A DNA stretch of 64,000 nt from Bacillota bacterium. GTDB lineage: Bacteria; Bacillota; Clostridia; Acetivibrionales; DSM-1351. A program made the position numbers and the translations under genes. The notes below the pieces were generated by a model. The model ran no database searches, was not told where the DNA came from, and was given only the letters and a program-made list of their open reading frames with translations. Each line of letters starts with the position of its first letter. Positions within the stretch are counted from its first letter, which is position 1. This document shows, one piece after another, positions 9,270 through 18,694 of this stretch. The stretch covers positions 80,828-144,827 of the forward strand of contig JAEXFI010000027.1 in the NCBI GenBank assembly GCA_023400235.1. The letters run 5' to 3'.

Positions 9270-9806
9270 GTGGATTCTGATAATAGCCAGGCTTTAAATG
9301 AAATACTATTCGGAAGAGAAAAGAGAGCCGAAATGCAAAGGGAACTGATTAAGGCTTTTGGGACAACTTTAATTTCATTTTCTTTAAATATTCCTGGAAT
9401 TGTGAAGAATAGTTCTTTGTTTACGAAAGTTCATGACAATGGAATCAAAAAATTAGAAGAAGCTTTGGACAAGCACAAACTGAAGGTGGTCTATAAAACA
9501 ATTCATAATAATTCTGCAGGAGATGCTGCATACTTTTGTATCGATGAAGATGCGGTAAAAATAAAAAAAATTTGTGTAAACCTTGAGGAAAGGTATGAGA
9601 TAGGAAGGCTGTTTGATTTCGATGTATTTGATAGAATCGGAAAGCAGCTTACCAGAAAGCAGATGGGGTTAAATGAAAGAAAGTGTTTATTGTGTGAAGA
9701 AAAAGCCATAATTTGCAGCAGAAGCAAAAAGCATTCAATTGATGAACTGACAAGCAGGGTTTTTGATTTAATCTATAGAAATAATTTAATCAAGGTACAT
9801 AAATAG
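9270..9806 (+). CDS. citX: Holo-citrate lyase synthase (phosphoribosyl-dephospho-CoA transferase)
   Basis: CitX transfers the CitG product to Ser14 of CitD. The protein has about 178 residues, close to the enterobacterial length. Key features are the N-terminal GREKRAEMQRELI segment, GRLFDFDVFD around residue 118 (the conserved RLFDxDV motif) and the NERKCLLCEEKAIICSRSKKH cysteine-rich segment with downstream Arg/His. An ATG at 9264 directly abuts the GAGGAG Shine-Dalgarno (9258-9263), which leaves no spacing, so GTG 9270 with 6-nt spacing is the better start. It completes the operon and ends 357 bp before a strong intrinsic terminator. Confidence 0.92.
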   Translation: MDSDNSQALNEILFGREKRAEMQRELIKAFGTTLISFSLNIPGIVKNSSLFTKVHDNGIKKLEEALDKHKLKVVYKTIHNNSAGDAAYFCIDEDAVKIKKICVNLEERYEIGRLFDFDVFDRIGKQLTRKQMGLNERKCLLCEEKAIICSRSKKHSIDELTSRVFDLIYRNNLIKVHK

Positions 9807-10023
9807 GATCGTATTGTCTTTTCAAGCCTGCCCCAGCTCACTGTGTACATCCGTTTACTTTTCTGATCCACTTTGCTGTGTTCATTTGCAGTCGCTTTCA
9901 GCGAGACCTTTTTTACTGTTTTTTGTCGCGACAGCATCTGGGGCATAATTGCGTTGGCGATGCTTAACGGTTATGTGGGACTGAAAACCCCCATACTGTA
10001 AATTTAATTTATTTTATCAATAA

Positions 10024-10128
10024 ATGCAAGGACTAAGTTGCGTAACAGTACCGCTGTCACTGCTCCCGGAATCTGACGAAATAATTGATTTAACCGGCAG
10101 TGAAGACAGCAGGGCCTTTATGAAATAG
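10024..10128 (+). pseudogene. Possible degraded coding fragment (34 codons)
   Basis: From ATG 10024 a 34-codon frame ends at TAG 10126-10128. The last part, PESDEIIDLTGSEDSRAFMK, has ordinary protein-like composition, unlike the surrounding DNA, but there is no ribosome-binding site. It may be the tail of a decayed gene. I do not recognise the family. Confidence 0.2.
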
Positions 10129-10162
10129 CAGAGGAAGTTATGCTGTATCATAAATATATTTG

Positions 10163-10197
10163 CGGAGTATTTTCTGACGAAAATACTCCGTTTTTTT
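10163..10197 (+). terminator. Intrinsic terminator after the citrate lyase operon
   Basis: A perfect 12-bp stem, CGGAGTATTTTC (10163-10174) with GAAAATACTCCG (10179-10190), has a TGAC tetraloop and is followed by seven T residues. It lies 357 bp past citX, the only strong terminator between citD and the SLH gene. Confidence 0.9.
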
Positions 10198-10564
10198 ATT
10201 AAAGTAGCTGAGAAAGTGTAAATAGCGAGGGTAATACTTACAGTGTTTACAGTTATAGCAGCGTTGCTGTCTATAAAAAAATATCATAAAAATAATGATT
10301 ATGTTGAAAAAAAGAGGTAATATATAAGGTGTAGTGCTGGTTTTTTATGGGTTTATTAATAGAGATACGGATTCAGGATTACATAAGCAAATTTTCACAA
10401 GTTCCAGCATTGGCAAAGGGGGACCTATTATGCATCACATCAGGCAAATATAGTCGGGCTTTATAATAATAAAGATAGTATTAAATATTAGCTTGATTTT
10501 TCCACTGAGAATTATATTGTCCAAATCGTTCTTCGTTTTAAATAATTATAAAAGGAGTATTTAG

Positions 10565-13500
10565 ATGACTGATAATTTGTTGAAAGTAAAGGATTCTATT
10601 TTCAAAAAGTATGGATGTGTGTGGAATGGAGTAAGGAAAAAAGTTTTTCGCATACAGGTAGTATTGCTAATCCTGGTGCTTGCTGCAGTGTCTTTGGATT
10701 TTATGGGGTTAACGGCATTGGCGTCTACGAATACGTTATCCAGCACTGCTTTACCGGTGGCAGATAGTGGTGTTGGAACCCAGTACTATCCGTTTTTCCA
10801 AGCGGGAGATTTTGATAATGACGGAGATATCGATATTTTGTATCAGGACGGCGGGATGGGAACAAGCGTCTCTTTTTATAAAAACAACGGCTCAGGGGTG
10901 TTTACTGATGACGGGATAGGACATTTTCCTACAACCACAAATCTGAATTTGAATGCCCCATCTTTTAGGGCAGCAGATTACGACAACGATGGGGATTTGG
11001 ATATTTATTGCAGGCAAGCCGGTGCTTCGAACGATTCATATTTTACGAACGATGGAGCCGGATATTTCACACCCTCAAGTTTACCAATTGCTGATAGTGG
11101 AAGTAATGATATACAATGGCAGGCCTGCGACTTTGACGGTGATGGAGATGTTGATATCCTAACGCAGGATGGTGGAGCTGGAACAATAATCATCTACAAA
11201 AATAATGGGAATGGTACATCTTATGTAGCAAGTCATGCTATCACAGGTTCAATAGCTGGTTTGTATTTGAATATCTTATCGACAAAGATAGCAGACTTTG
11301 ATAATGACGGAGATATGGACATTTACGCAAGGGTAACAGGAGGAACAAGTTCTTCTCCCAATGACATATATTTAATAAATGATGGTTTCGGAAACTTGAC
11401 GTCTGCTGCTTTACCAATTCCGGATACTTCAGGCTCAAACTATACACAATATCAAGTTGCTGATATGGATAATGATGGCGATGTGGATTTTCTGACACAG
11501 GACGCAGGAAAAGGAGGAGATATTAGGTTTTTTGAGAACAATGGCTCTGGTGTATACACAGACCAAGGAACTGGACGCATAACCGGAACAAAAGCAGATA
11601 TGTATCTTGCTATTGGTGCTACGAAGATCGCAGACTATGACAATGATGGTGATTTGGATATATATGCCAGAGCTGACGGGGCATCGAATGATTTGTACTT
11701 TATAAATAATACTGTACCGTCAAAGATAACATCTTATTCTCCAGCTTCCAATGCATCAAATGTCGGTTTAAATGACAACATTACATTGACACTTAGCAAT
11801 AGCAGCCTGTTAAGTAAAGGATCAGGTCAAATATATATTAGGATCGATAACGGAGATGGAGATTTTTCCAATGATACGATCTTTGAGTCTATTCCGGTCA
11901 CAGACTCACGTGTTGCATTAACAGGTGACTCATCCTCCACGACGGTTACAATTAACCCTTCAGGAACTTTTGCACCAAATACTACATATTATCTAGTTAT
12001 CCCTCCGGCTGCTTTTTTAGATGGAGAAGAAAAAGGGTTTGTGACAGCGTTTGGATCGAGATTGCATCCCGGTATTCCTGACCCGGCAAAAAAACAGGCA
12101 GGAAACTCTCTGCATGGCACAGCAGATAGAACGGTTCTCAGCTTTTCCACTATTTCTTCAGAAGATGCAGTAAACAGTGTAACGGTAAGCCCGGCAGCTG
12201 CAAATGTGGCACAGGGAGGCACCCAGCAGCTGAATGCAACCGTCAGTGTGACAGGAGGAGCAGCGCAGACTGTAAACTGGACAAGCAGCGGTGTGGCACA
12301 GGGAGTGACAGTAGACGGAAGCGGTTTGGTAAGTGCAGCAGCAAACGCAACTCCGGGAGACTATACAATAACGGCAACCTCCACAGCAGACGGAAGTAAA
12401 TCAGGGACAGCGACTATTACAGTAACAGAAGCACCGGCAGTAAACAGTGTAACCATAAGTCCGGCAGCTGCAAGTGTGGCACAGGGAGGAACCCAGCAGC
12501 TGACTGCAACCGTCAGTGTAACAGGAGGAGCAGCGCAGACTGTAAGCTGGACAAGCAGCGGTGTGGCACAGGGAGTAACAGTAGACGGAAGCGGTTTGGT
12601 AAGTGCAGCAGCAAACGCAACTACGGGAGACTATACAATAACGGCAACCTCCACAGCAGACGGAAGTAAATCAGGAACTGCCACAATTACGGTAACGGCA
12701 GCACCGGCAGTAAACAGTGTAACCGTAAGCCCGGCAGCTGCAAGTGTAGTACAGGGAGGCACCCAGCAGCTGACTGCAACCGTCAGTGTGACAGGAGGAG
12801 CAGCACAGACTGTAAGCTGGACAAGCAGCGGTGTGGCTCAGGGAATAACAGTAGACGGAAGCGGCTTGGTAAGTGCAGCAGCAAACGCAACTCCGGGGGA
12901 ATATACAATAACGGCAACATCCACAGCAGACGGAAGTAAATCAGGGACAGCCACCATTACGGTAACGGCAGCACCGGCAGTAAACAGTGTAACGGTAAGC
13001 CCGGCAGCTGCAAATGTGGCACAGGGAGGCACCCAGCAGCTGACTGCAACCGTCAGTGTAACAGGAGCAGCAGCGCAGACTGTAAACTGGACGAGCAGCG
13101 GTGTGGCTCAGGGAGTAACAGTAGACGGAAGCGGCTTGGTAAGTGCAGCAGCAAACGCAACACCGGGAGACTATACAATAACGGCAACATCCACAGCAGA
13201 CGGAAGTAAATCAGGAACAGCCACCATTACGGTAACAGCAGTACAGGCAGTAAACAGTGTAACCGTGAGTCCGGCATCCGCAAGTGTAATGCTCGGAGGC
13301 ACCCAGCAGCTGACCGCAACCGTCAGTGTAACAGGAGGAGCAGCGCAGACTGTAAACTGGACAAGCAGCGGTGTGGCTCAGGGAGTAACAGTAAACGGAA
13401 GCGGCTTGGTAAGTGCAGCAGCAAACGCAACACCGGGAGACTATACAATAACGGCAGCATCCACAGCAGACGGAAGTAAATCAGGAACTGCCACCATTAC

Positions 13501-15061
13501 GGTAACATCTCCAGGAGCCTTGGTTTTAAGTGTGACACCAGGTAACAGTCTTGTGAAGCTGAGTTGGGCCTCAGTCACTGGTGCAGTTCAATATAAGATA
13601 TATAAAGATAATATACTGGTAGAAACTTTATCGGCAAGTGAGAACGGTTATGATATGACGGGACTTGTGAACGGGACAATATACACCTTTGAAGTGAAAG
13701 CAGCTGATAGCAACATGATTGTAATAGCTGCCTCAGGACAAAAGACTGCAACACCCACAGCCCCGTCAGGCAGCAGTACAACGCAATCTCCTCCACCTGT
13801 GAACACGAACACTGGAGCAGATATTCTCGTTAACGGAAAAACTGAAAATGCTGGAACTGTCACAACAGTTAAACAAGGACTTCAGACAGTGACAACAGTT
13901 AGCGTGGATGCCCGGAAACTGGAACAAAAGCTTGAGGCTGAAGGCAATAAAGCAGTGGTTACAATACCTGTAAACGTGGCTTCTGATGTAGTAGCAGGAG
14001 AATTGAACGGGCAGATGGTAAAAATCATGGAATCAAAAGAAGCTGTACTTGAAGTAAAGACTGGAAGTGCTGCTTATACTCTTCCGGCTCAACAAATCAA
14101 TATTGACGCAGTAGCTGCTCAGCTTGGAACAAATGTAGAATTGAAGGATATAAAAGTTAAGATACAGATATCCAAACCTGCTGAGGAGACGGTCAAGTTT
14201 ATTGAAAATTCAGCGGACAAAGGAAATTTTTCCGTAGTAGCTCCTCCTGTGGAGTTTACCGTAAGCTGTACATACGGCGGACAGACGGCAACTGTATCCA
14301 GCTTCAATTCATATGTAGAGAGAACAATAGCAATACCGGAGGGAATAGACCCAAACAAGATTACTACAGGTGTTGTTAACGAACCTGATGGAACGGTAAG
14401 GCATGTTCCTACAAAAGTTACCGTTATAAACGGTAAATATTATGCGGTAATCAACAGTCTTACCAACAGTACATATTCAGTAATATGGCATCCGTTGGAA
14501 TTCAAGGATGCAGTTAATCACTGGGCTATGGATGCAATCAACGATATGGGCTCCAGAATGGTCATCAGTGGAGTAGGGAATGGACTTTTTGAGCCCGGCA
14601 GGGATATTACCAGGGCGGAATTTGCGGCAATCATAGTCAGGGCATTGGGCTTGAAGCCAGGTGTAGGTACAAACAGCTTTATGGATGTGGATAGCGGAAA
14701 ATGGTATTGTGATTATATAAAGACAGCGGCGGATTACAAGATAATAACCGGCTATAGCAGCGGTAAATTCGGACCGGAGGACAAGATAACCCGTGAACAG
14801 GCAATGACCATGATAGCAAAGGCAATGAAAATAACCAGACTGGAAGCAGGCATAGAGGGCAAGGATACGGATGTAATACTTTCTGGATTTGGAGATTCGG
14901 CAAAGGCTGCGGCTTATGCAAAGGAAAGTATAGCAGCCTGTGTAAATGCAGAAATTGTCACAGGCAAGAGTGGCAGGCTTCTTGCTCCCAAGGACGAAAT
15001 TACCAGAGCAGAAGTTGCAGTCATAGTCAGAAAGTTGCTGCAAAAGTCAAACTTGATTTAA
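10565..15061 (+). CDS. Large secreted S-layer-anchored protein: FG-GAP repeats, Ig-like repeats, Fn3, SLH domains
   Basis: The 1498-residue protein starts at ATG 10565 with a long basic N-terminus and a hydrophobic signal segment (about residues 29-50). Residues 66-384 hold six DxDNDGDxD calcium-binding motifs of FG-GAP/VCBS repeats, a likely beta-propeller. Residues 386-530 resemble a Big_5 (SbsA Ig-like) domain. Residues 535-985 are five 90-residue bacterial Ig-like (BIG2-type) repeats. An Fn3-like domain follows (about 983-1065), then a pre-SLH beta domain (about 1085-1310) and three SLH repeats (about 1316-1495) with TRAEF/TREQA/TRAEV motifs. SLH domains bind secondary cell-wall polymers, so the protein sits on the surface. 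No catalytic domain is recognised; adhesion, substrate binding or a structural role is likely. It is flanked by terminators and probably monocistronic. Confidence 0.88.
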   Translation: MTDNLLKVKDSIFKKYGCVWNGVRKKVFRIQVVLLILVLAAVSLDFMGLTALASTNTLSSTALPVADSGVGTQYYPFFQAGDFDNDGDIDILYQDGGMGTSVSFYKNNGSGVFTDDGIGHFPTTTNLNLNAPSFRAADYDNDGDLDIYCRQAGASNDSYFTNDGAGYFTPSSLPIADSGSNDIQWQACDFDGDGDVDILTQDGGAGTIIIYKNNGNGTSYVASHAITGSIAGLYLNILSTKIADFDNDGDMDIYARVTGGTSSSPNDIYLINDGFGNLTSAALPIPDTSGSNYTQYQVADMDNDGDVDFLTQDAGKGGDIRFFENNGSGVYTDQGTGRITGTKADMYLAIGATKIADYDNDGDLDIYARADGASNDLYFINNTVPSKITSYSPASNASNVGLNDNITLTLSNSSLLSKGSGQIYIRIDNGDGDFSNDTIFESIPVTDSRVALTGDSSSTTVTINPSGTFAPNTTYYLVIPPAAFLDGEEKGFVTAFGSRLHPGIPDPAKKQAGNSLHGTADRTVLSFSTISSEDAVNSVTVSPAAANVAQGGTQQLNATVSVTGGAAQTVNWTSSGVAQGVTVDGSGLVSAAANATPGDYTITATSTADGSKSGTATITVTEAPAVNSVTISPAAASVAQGGTQQLTATVSVTGGAAQTVSWTSSGVAQGVTVDGSGLVSAAANATTGDYTITATSTADGSKSGTATITVTAAPAVNSVTVSPAAASVVQGGTQQLTATVSVTGGAAQTVSWTSSGVAQGITVDGSGLVSAAANATPGEYTITATSTADGSKSGTATITVTAAPAVNSVTVSPAAANVAQGGTQQLTATVSVTGAAAQTVNWTSSGVAQGVTVDGSGLVSAAANATPGDYTITATSTADGSKSGTATITVTAVQAVNSVTVSPASASVMLGGTQQLTATVSVTGGAAQTVNWTSSGVAQGVTVNGSGLVSAAANATPGDYTITAASTADGSKSGTATITVTSPGALVLSVTPGNSLVKLSWASVTGAVQYKIYKDNILVETLSASENGYDMTGLVNGTIYTFEVKAADSNMIVIAASGQKTATPTAPSGSSTTQSPPPVNTNTGADILVNGKTENAGTVTTVKQGLQTVTTVSVDARKLEQKLEAEGNKAVVTIPVNVASDVVAGELNGQMVKIMESKEAVLEVKTGSAAYTLPAQQINIDAVAAQLGTNVELKDIKVKIQISKPAEETVKFIENSADKGNFSVVAPPVEFTVSCTYGGQTATVSSFNSYVERTIAIPEGIDPNKITTGVVNEPDGTVRHVPTKVTVINGKYYAVINSLTNSTYSVIWHPLEFKDAVNHWAMDAINDMGSRMVISGVGNGLFEPGRDITRAEFAAIIVRALGLKPGVGTNSFMDVDSGKWYCDYIKTAADYKIITGYSSGKFGPEDKITREQAMTMIAKAMKITRLEAGIEGKDTDVILSGFGDSAKAAAYAKESIAACVNAEIVTGKSGRLLAPKDEITRAEVAVIVRKLLQKSNLI
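12170..13519 (+). repeat. Five tandem 270-bp repeats encoding Ig-like domains
   Basis: GTAAACAGTGTAAC recurs at 12170, 12440, 12710, 12980 and 13250, an exact 270-bp period (90 codons). The copies are nearly identical at DNA level, including third codon positions, which points to recent duplication or gene conversion. The fifth copy diverges most, both at its start (PASASVMLGG) and its end, where it runs into the Fn3-like domain. Confidence 0.95.
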
Positions 15062-15111
15062 AAGGTTCACTAGAGAATCTTTTGCAGTATAAAGGCAGAT
15101 AATATTTTTAC

Positions 15112-15162
15112 AAAAAAGCTCTTCCAGTGATAGGAAAGTAAAATCACAGGAGGAGCTTTTTT
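15112..15162. terminator. Bidirectional intrinsic terminator between convergent genes
   Basis: Arms 15112-15131 and 15143-15162 pair over 20 positions with one mismatch and one G-T wobble. The outer ends are A6 and T6-7, so the hairpin can stop transcription from both the SLH gene (plus) and the peptidase gene (minus). Confidence 0.88.
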
Positions 15163-15188
15163 TGTATCAAAGTGGTTAAGCGCCCACA

Positions 15189-16127
15189 TTATTTTGCTTG
15201 TGCCGCCAGCGCCCCGCGAATAATAGCCTGCTCCATGACTGTTGCGGCCGCAGTGCCAACAATGGTGACGACGGCATCCCGAGTCATGTTGCTGCTCGTA
15301 GTCCCAAGTGAAAGGCAGAAAATTGTATCACCGTCCCATTGAGTATGGTTGGGAGAGATAGCTCTGGCCATCCCGTCATCGGCAAGTCTTGCTACACGAT
15401 TGGCCTCGGCTTTGCTCAAACGCTCCGTTGTAGCTACTACTGCAATCGTCGTGCTCCGGGAATAAAGCGGAGATGGTACGCCGTCCAACATGGCCCTTGT
15501 TTGGTTGACAAAGGTTCCATCCGGATTTAACGCTCCCACGACTATACAACCATTATTCCAAATGTCACCAAGTGCATTTACCACAGCTAATGCCGCCACA
15601 GTAGGTCCGCCTGGAATGCGCAGCGAGGCACTTCCTAAGCCGCCTTTCATGGGCTTGCCATAGATTTTACCCACCGTCGCACCCGTTCCGGCACCTACAT
15701 TTCCTTCAACGACCGGACCGGAATTTGCAGCTTTGCAAGCGGTGTATGCAGTGGCTTCAGTTGGTGCAGTACCGTTGGAATAAAGAAGGTCAAAGATAAC
15801 CGCCGCTGGTACAAGGGGAACCTGATCAAGCCCTTGTTCAGTGACCCATCGCATTACCCCGCCTGCGGCCGGCAGGCCGAAGAAGCTGCCTCCAGTCAGC
15901 AGGAGGCCATACACGGGATATTCACTTTCACCGGGGTGGATAATATCAGTATTCATGGTGCCGGGGCTGCCTCCACCAACGTAAACGCCCGGAACTGCGC
16001 CTTTAGGACAGAGGATGGCAGTACATCCTGTAAGTCCGTTGGTATACTCGGCATTGCCCACAAGTATACCTGGGACATCTGTAAGTCCGCCACTATTCAT
16101 CGATTTTTTATTATTTCTGTTTTGCAT
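15189..16127 (-). CDS. P1 family peptidase (DmpA/NylC-type N-terminal nucleophile amidohydrolase)
   Basis: The 312-residue protein matches the peptidase family S58/P1, self-processing aminopeptidases and amidases related to DmpA, BapA and NylC. Landmarks are GGLTDVPGILVGNAEYTNG at the start, a glycine-rich GGGSPGTMNTD segment, GLLLTGGSFFGLPAAGGVM, and GNVGAGTGATVGK followed by MKGGLGSAS. In the family an internal cleavage frees a Ser or Thr nucleophile; I cannot fix that residue with certainty here. No signal peptide is seen. It lies 116 bp downstream of a membrane AraC regulator on the same strand and upstream of the bidirectional terminator. A role in degrading short peptides or amides is likely; the natural substrate is unknown. 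Confidence 0.85.
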   Translation of the reverse strand: MQNRNNKKSMNSGGLTDVPGILVGNAEYTNGLTGCTAILCPKGAVPGVYVGGGSPGTMNTDIIHPGESEYPVYGLLLTGGSFFGLPAAGGVMRWVTEQGLDQVPLVPAAVIFDLLYSNGTAPTEATAYTACKAANSGPVVEGNVGAGTGATVGKIYGKPMKGGLGSASLRIPGGPTVAALAVVNALGDIWNNGCIVVGALNPDGTFVNQTRAMLDGVPSPLYSRSTTIAVVATTERLSKAEANRVARLADDGMARAISPNHTQWDGDTIFCLSLGTTSSNMTRDAVVTIVGTAAATVMEQAIIRGALAAQAK

Positions 16128-16243
16128 TATAATCAGCCTTATGACAGCGGTCTATCTACCCTTAGGATATGTATCGGAAGGATATTCGGTGTCTATATCA
16201 AGGAGGCAGGTTTGTTGCCAGCCTATGCAGCTCTGAATTACTG

Positions 16244-18574
16244 TTATACGTTACTTCCTCTGAACGTTGTGGCATTAATACCGGTAACTCTTTTGAAAGC
16301 CCTGCAAAAAGTATTTGTAGAGAAATAGCCTGTTTTTATTGCAATCTCACTTATGGTCAAGGGGGTATTTCTCAACAGCTCCTTAGCCTTCTCTATCCTC
16401 AGGTTTTCAATATAGGAGGACAGCTTGATGCCGCTCTGCTGCTTGAATATATAGGATAAATAGGATTCGTTCATGTTAAACTTGTACGCTATAGATGTAA
16501 GAGATATATTACAATCCTGGTAGTATTCGTTAATGTACTCGATTATTTGATTATTGGTACTTAAGTACTGTTTGTCCGATTGTCCATTTATTATTTCACA
16601 AAGCATATAATAAGAATCAGTAATTATCTTTATCTGCTTAAGTTCGCTATATTTGTCAATATTATCAGTATTGCTAATGATGTAATTGTAAGTCTCTTCA
16701 TCATCAAAGCCAATCTGATTCCATAGTTTTATAATAATACCCAACAGTTCGTAAATAAATAACTTATGCAGCGAGGGTGAAAGGTTTGACTCTATAAAAT
16801 TCTTATTAAAGAGTATATTGAGAATGGATTTGACAGTTCCTTTATCGCCTGCCTTAACATTATTTATAAGCTTTGTCTGTAAATCGGTAGGGAAATAGTA
16901 GTTAACCGTATAATTCCCAGTACCGGCATACCACAGGATATTGCTGTGCCTGTTGGCAGAGTTGATTTTAAAGGCCAGCTTTGCATTTTCAAAGGAAATG
17001 GGTATATCGTTCAGCTGATCCACGATATTGCCGCAGGAGATCAAAAGACTTTCGAACAGGTTTTTAGGCATTTCCTGTTTTAGTCTGGACGCCATATTTT
17101 CAACATAAGGGTTTAGCTGTTTCTGCTGCAGGGAAGGATAGACGACAAGCATTACCAATTGCTGCTCATCCATGTCACTAATAAGGGCATCAGGTACAAC
17201 CCTGCCCAGTATTTCCCTCAGCAATTGCTTAAAGGAATTCACAATTGTCAATTCCAGGGTATCAGAATTATTTAAATCGGTATCAAACTTGAATATAACA
17301 GTGCAGTATACGCTGTCCTCAAAATTCACACGGATGCAGCTTGCTATTTTTTCTATCTCCTCCCGTGAGTTGAACTCCCCGTTTATAAGTCTCGTAAGAA
17401 AAGTTGTTTTTAAAATAGGTATCTGTTCGTCAATGGTTCTTTTCAGATTGCTGTTGTTATTCCCCAGTTCACTTAAGGTATACTTGATATTTTTAAAAGC
17501 ATCTTCGCTGATTTCGCTTATCTGTATATTGTTTAGTATGTCTTGAAGAGGTTTTGCACTTCTTTTTGCCATATAATATGAAATAAGAGTACCCAGCAAA
17601 ATGGAAATAAGCAGCACTACATAAATAATCAGCTTAAGATTGTTAGCTCTCTCCAGAACAACTTTCTTTGACTGGACAGCTACATACTTAAACCCATCAT
17701 CATTTGTCCTGATGTAGTTAACCATCATCTGCTTACCGTTGATGGAGATTTCAGAAGTATTCTCCAAACCTGTAAAGCTCTGATTTACCGAGGCTTGTAT
17801 GGCTTGGATATCACATTTTTCACCCGAAAAATAGGTCATGATTTTACCGTCCTTGTTCTCTATATAGGTTACTCCGCCGTTATGGGTATTTATAGAGGAT
17901 AAAAGGTCGGATATTTCCTTTTTATTTATTACCAGCATGACGAAACCGTCATTTTGGCCATAAGAAATCAAAGGCTTTGAGTAGGTAACTATTGTCATGC
18001 CTACAGTGCCGGAGGGTGTATAATTGTGCAGCTCCGCCTCAATTTCTTCCGACGGGCCGCTTTCGCACAGGTTTTCAGTTATTGTACGGTACCACTTTTC
18101 GTAGGGTATCCCTTTAAAACTCATATACCGTTTGTAAAATTGCTCATAAGTGTAGGTAATCTCATTGTTCATTACCATTTCACTTTTATTGAAAAATATA
18201 AAATAATTCCACACAAATTTATTGGAGGTATTATAGTTGGTAAGGCTATTACGTGTTCTTATTACGGAATACGAGTTAGGATACCCAAAGGGGTCCTTTA
18301 TACCCTGAAAAGCATTTATATTACTGTTTGTCACAAGCTGATCCGCCATGGAATCAGCTTCCTCAAACCTCTGTTCCAGTATGGAAGAGGCCTGCCTGAG
18401 AATTGCATTATTTTCATTTATGGCATCTGAATAAACGATTTCGTATGCACTTGCATAGTAGATGTAACCTATTACAAGAGGTACTATTAAAACGGCAAAA
18501 TAAGTTATAAAGTATTTCAGGAGATATTGTTTTGAGGCTCTGACAGATAGTACTTTACACATTTTTCTAATCAT
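16244..18574 (-). CDS. Membrane-anchored AraC family transcriptional regulator (YesM/YesN-like one-component)
   Basis: The 776-residue protein has a transmembrane helix at about residues 20-42, an extracellular sensor region of about 260 residues, a second transmembrane helix near 310-335, a cytoplasmic linker and a C-terminal AraC HTH domain (about 675-770). The last helix-turn-helix reads SEIAIKTGYFSTNTFCRAFKRVTG. There is no histidine-kinase or receiver domain, so sensing and DNA binding are in one chain, as in regulators of Bacillus and Clostridium carbohydrate loci. ATG 18574 and a second Met at residue 5 are both possible starts. It is on the minus strand with another AraC gene upstream and the P1 peptidase downstream. 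The GH2 gene beyond the second AraC gene, or nearby transport genes, are plausible targets. Confidence 0.87.
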   Translation of the reverse strand: MIRKMCKVLSVRASKQYLLKYFITYFAVLIVPLVIGYIYYASAYEIVYSDAINENNAILRQASSILEQRFEEADSMADQLVTNSNINAFQGIKDPFGYPNSYSVIRTRNSLTNYNTSNKFVWNYFIFFNKSEMVMNNEITYTYEQFYKRYMSFKGIPYEKWYRTITENLCESGPSEEIEAELHNYTPSGTVGMTIVTYSKPLISYGQNDGFVMLVINKKEISDLLSSINTHNGGVTYIENKDGKIMTYFSGEKCDIQAIQASVNQSFTGLENTSEISINGKQMMVNYIRTNDDGFKYVAVQSKKVVLERANNLKLIIYVVLLISILLGTLISYYMAKRSAKPLQDILNNIQISEISEDAFKNIKYTLSELGNNNSNLKRTIDEQIPILKTTFLTRLINGEFNSREEIEKIASCIRVNFEDSVYCTVIFKFDTDLNNSDTLELTIVNSFKQLLREILGRVVPDALISDMDEQQLVMLVVYPSLQQKQLNPYVENMASRLKQEMPKNLFESLLISCGNIVDQLNDIPISFENAKLAFKINSANRHSNILWYAGTGNYTVNYYFPTDLQTKLINNVKAGDKGTVKSILNILFNKNFIESNLSPSLHKLFIYELLGIIIKLWNQIGFDDEETYNYIISNTDNIDKYSELKQIKIITDSYYMLCEIINGQSDKQYLSTNNQIIEYINEYYQDCNISLTSIAYKFNMNESYLSYIFKQQSGIKLSSYIENLRIEKAKELLRNTPLTISEIAIKTGYFSTNTFCRAFKRVTGINATTFRGSNV

Positions 18575-18694
18575 ACTATTGCTCCAAGTCTTTATTTGTC
18601 ATAACTGCTTTTATTATAGCATCAAATTATTTTACCAAGTATAAAATCTAAAGAATATACAATTACTAAAATAATGTATATTGACATCTTGCTC

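Larger units (their letters stand above)
9807..10564. other. 758-bp gene-poor interval after citX
   Basis: No intact gene is visible. The first ~330 bp are relatively G/C-rich and contain a short coding-like relic (10024-10128). A strong terminator lies at 10163-10197. The remaining ~370 bp up to the SLH gene are A/T-rich leader DNA with a good ribosome-binding site AAAGGAG at 10551-10557, but I could not pick a convincing promoter, and no c-di-GMP riboswitch core was found. Confidence 0.6.

Noticed and set aside
10201..10564. c-di-GMP riboswitch upstream of the SLH surface protein
   Set aside because: Such proteins are often under GEMM control, but the conserved core sequences were not found in the leader.
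14477..15043. 188-residue minus-strand frame inside the SLH gene
   Set aside because: It is antisense to well-conserved SLH repeats, rich in Cys and Tyr, and has no start signals; a shadow of the real gene.
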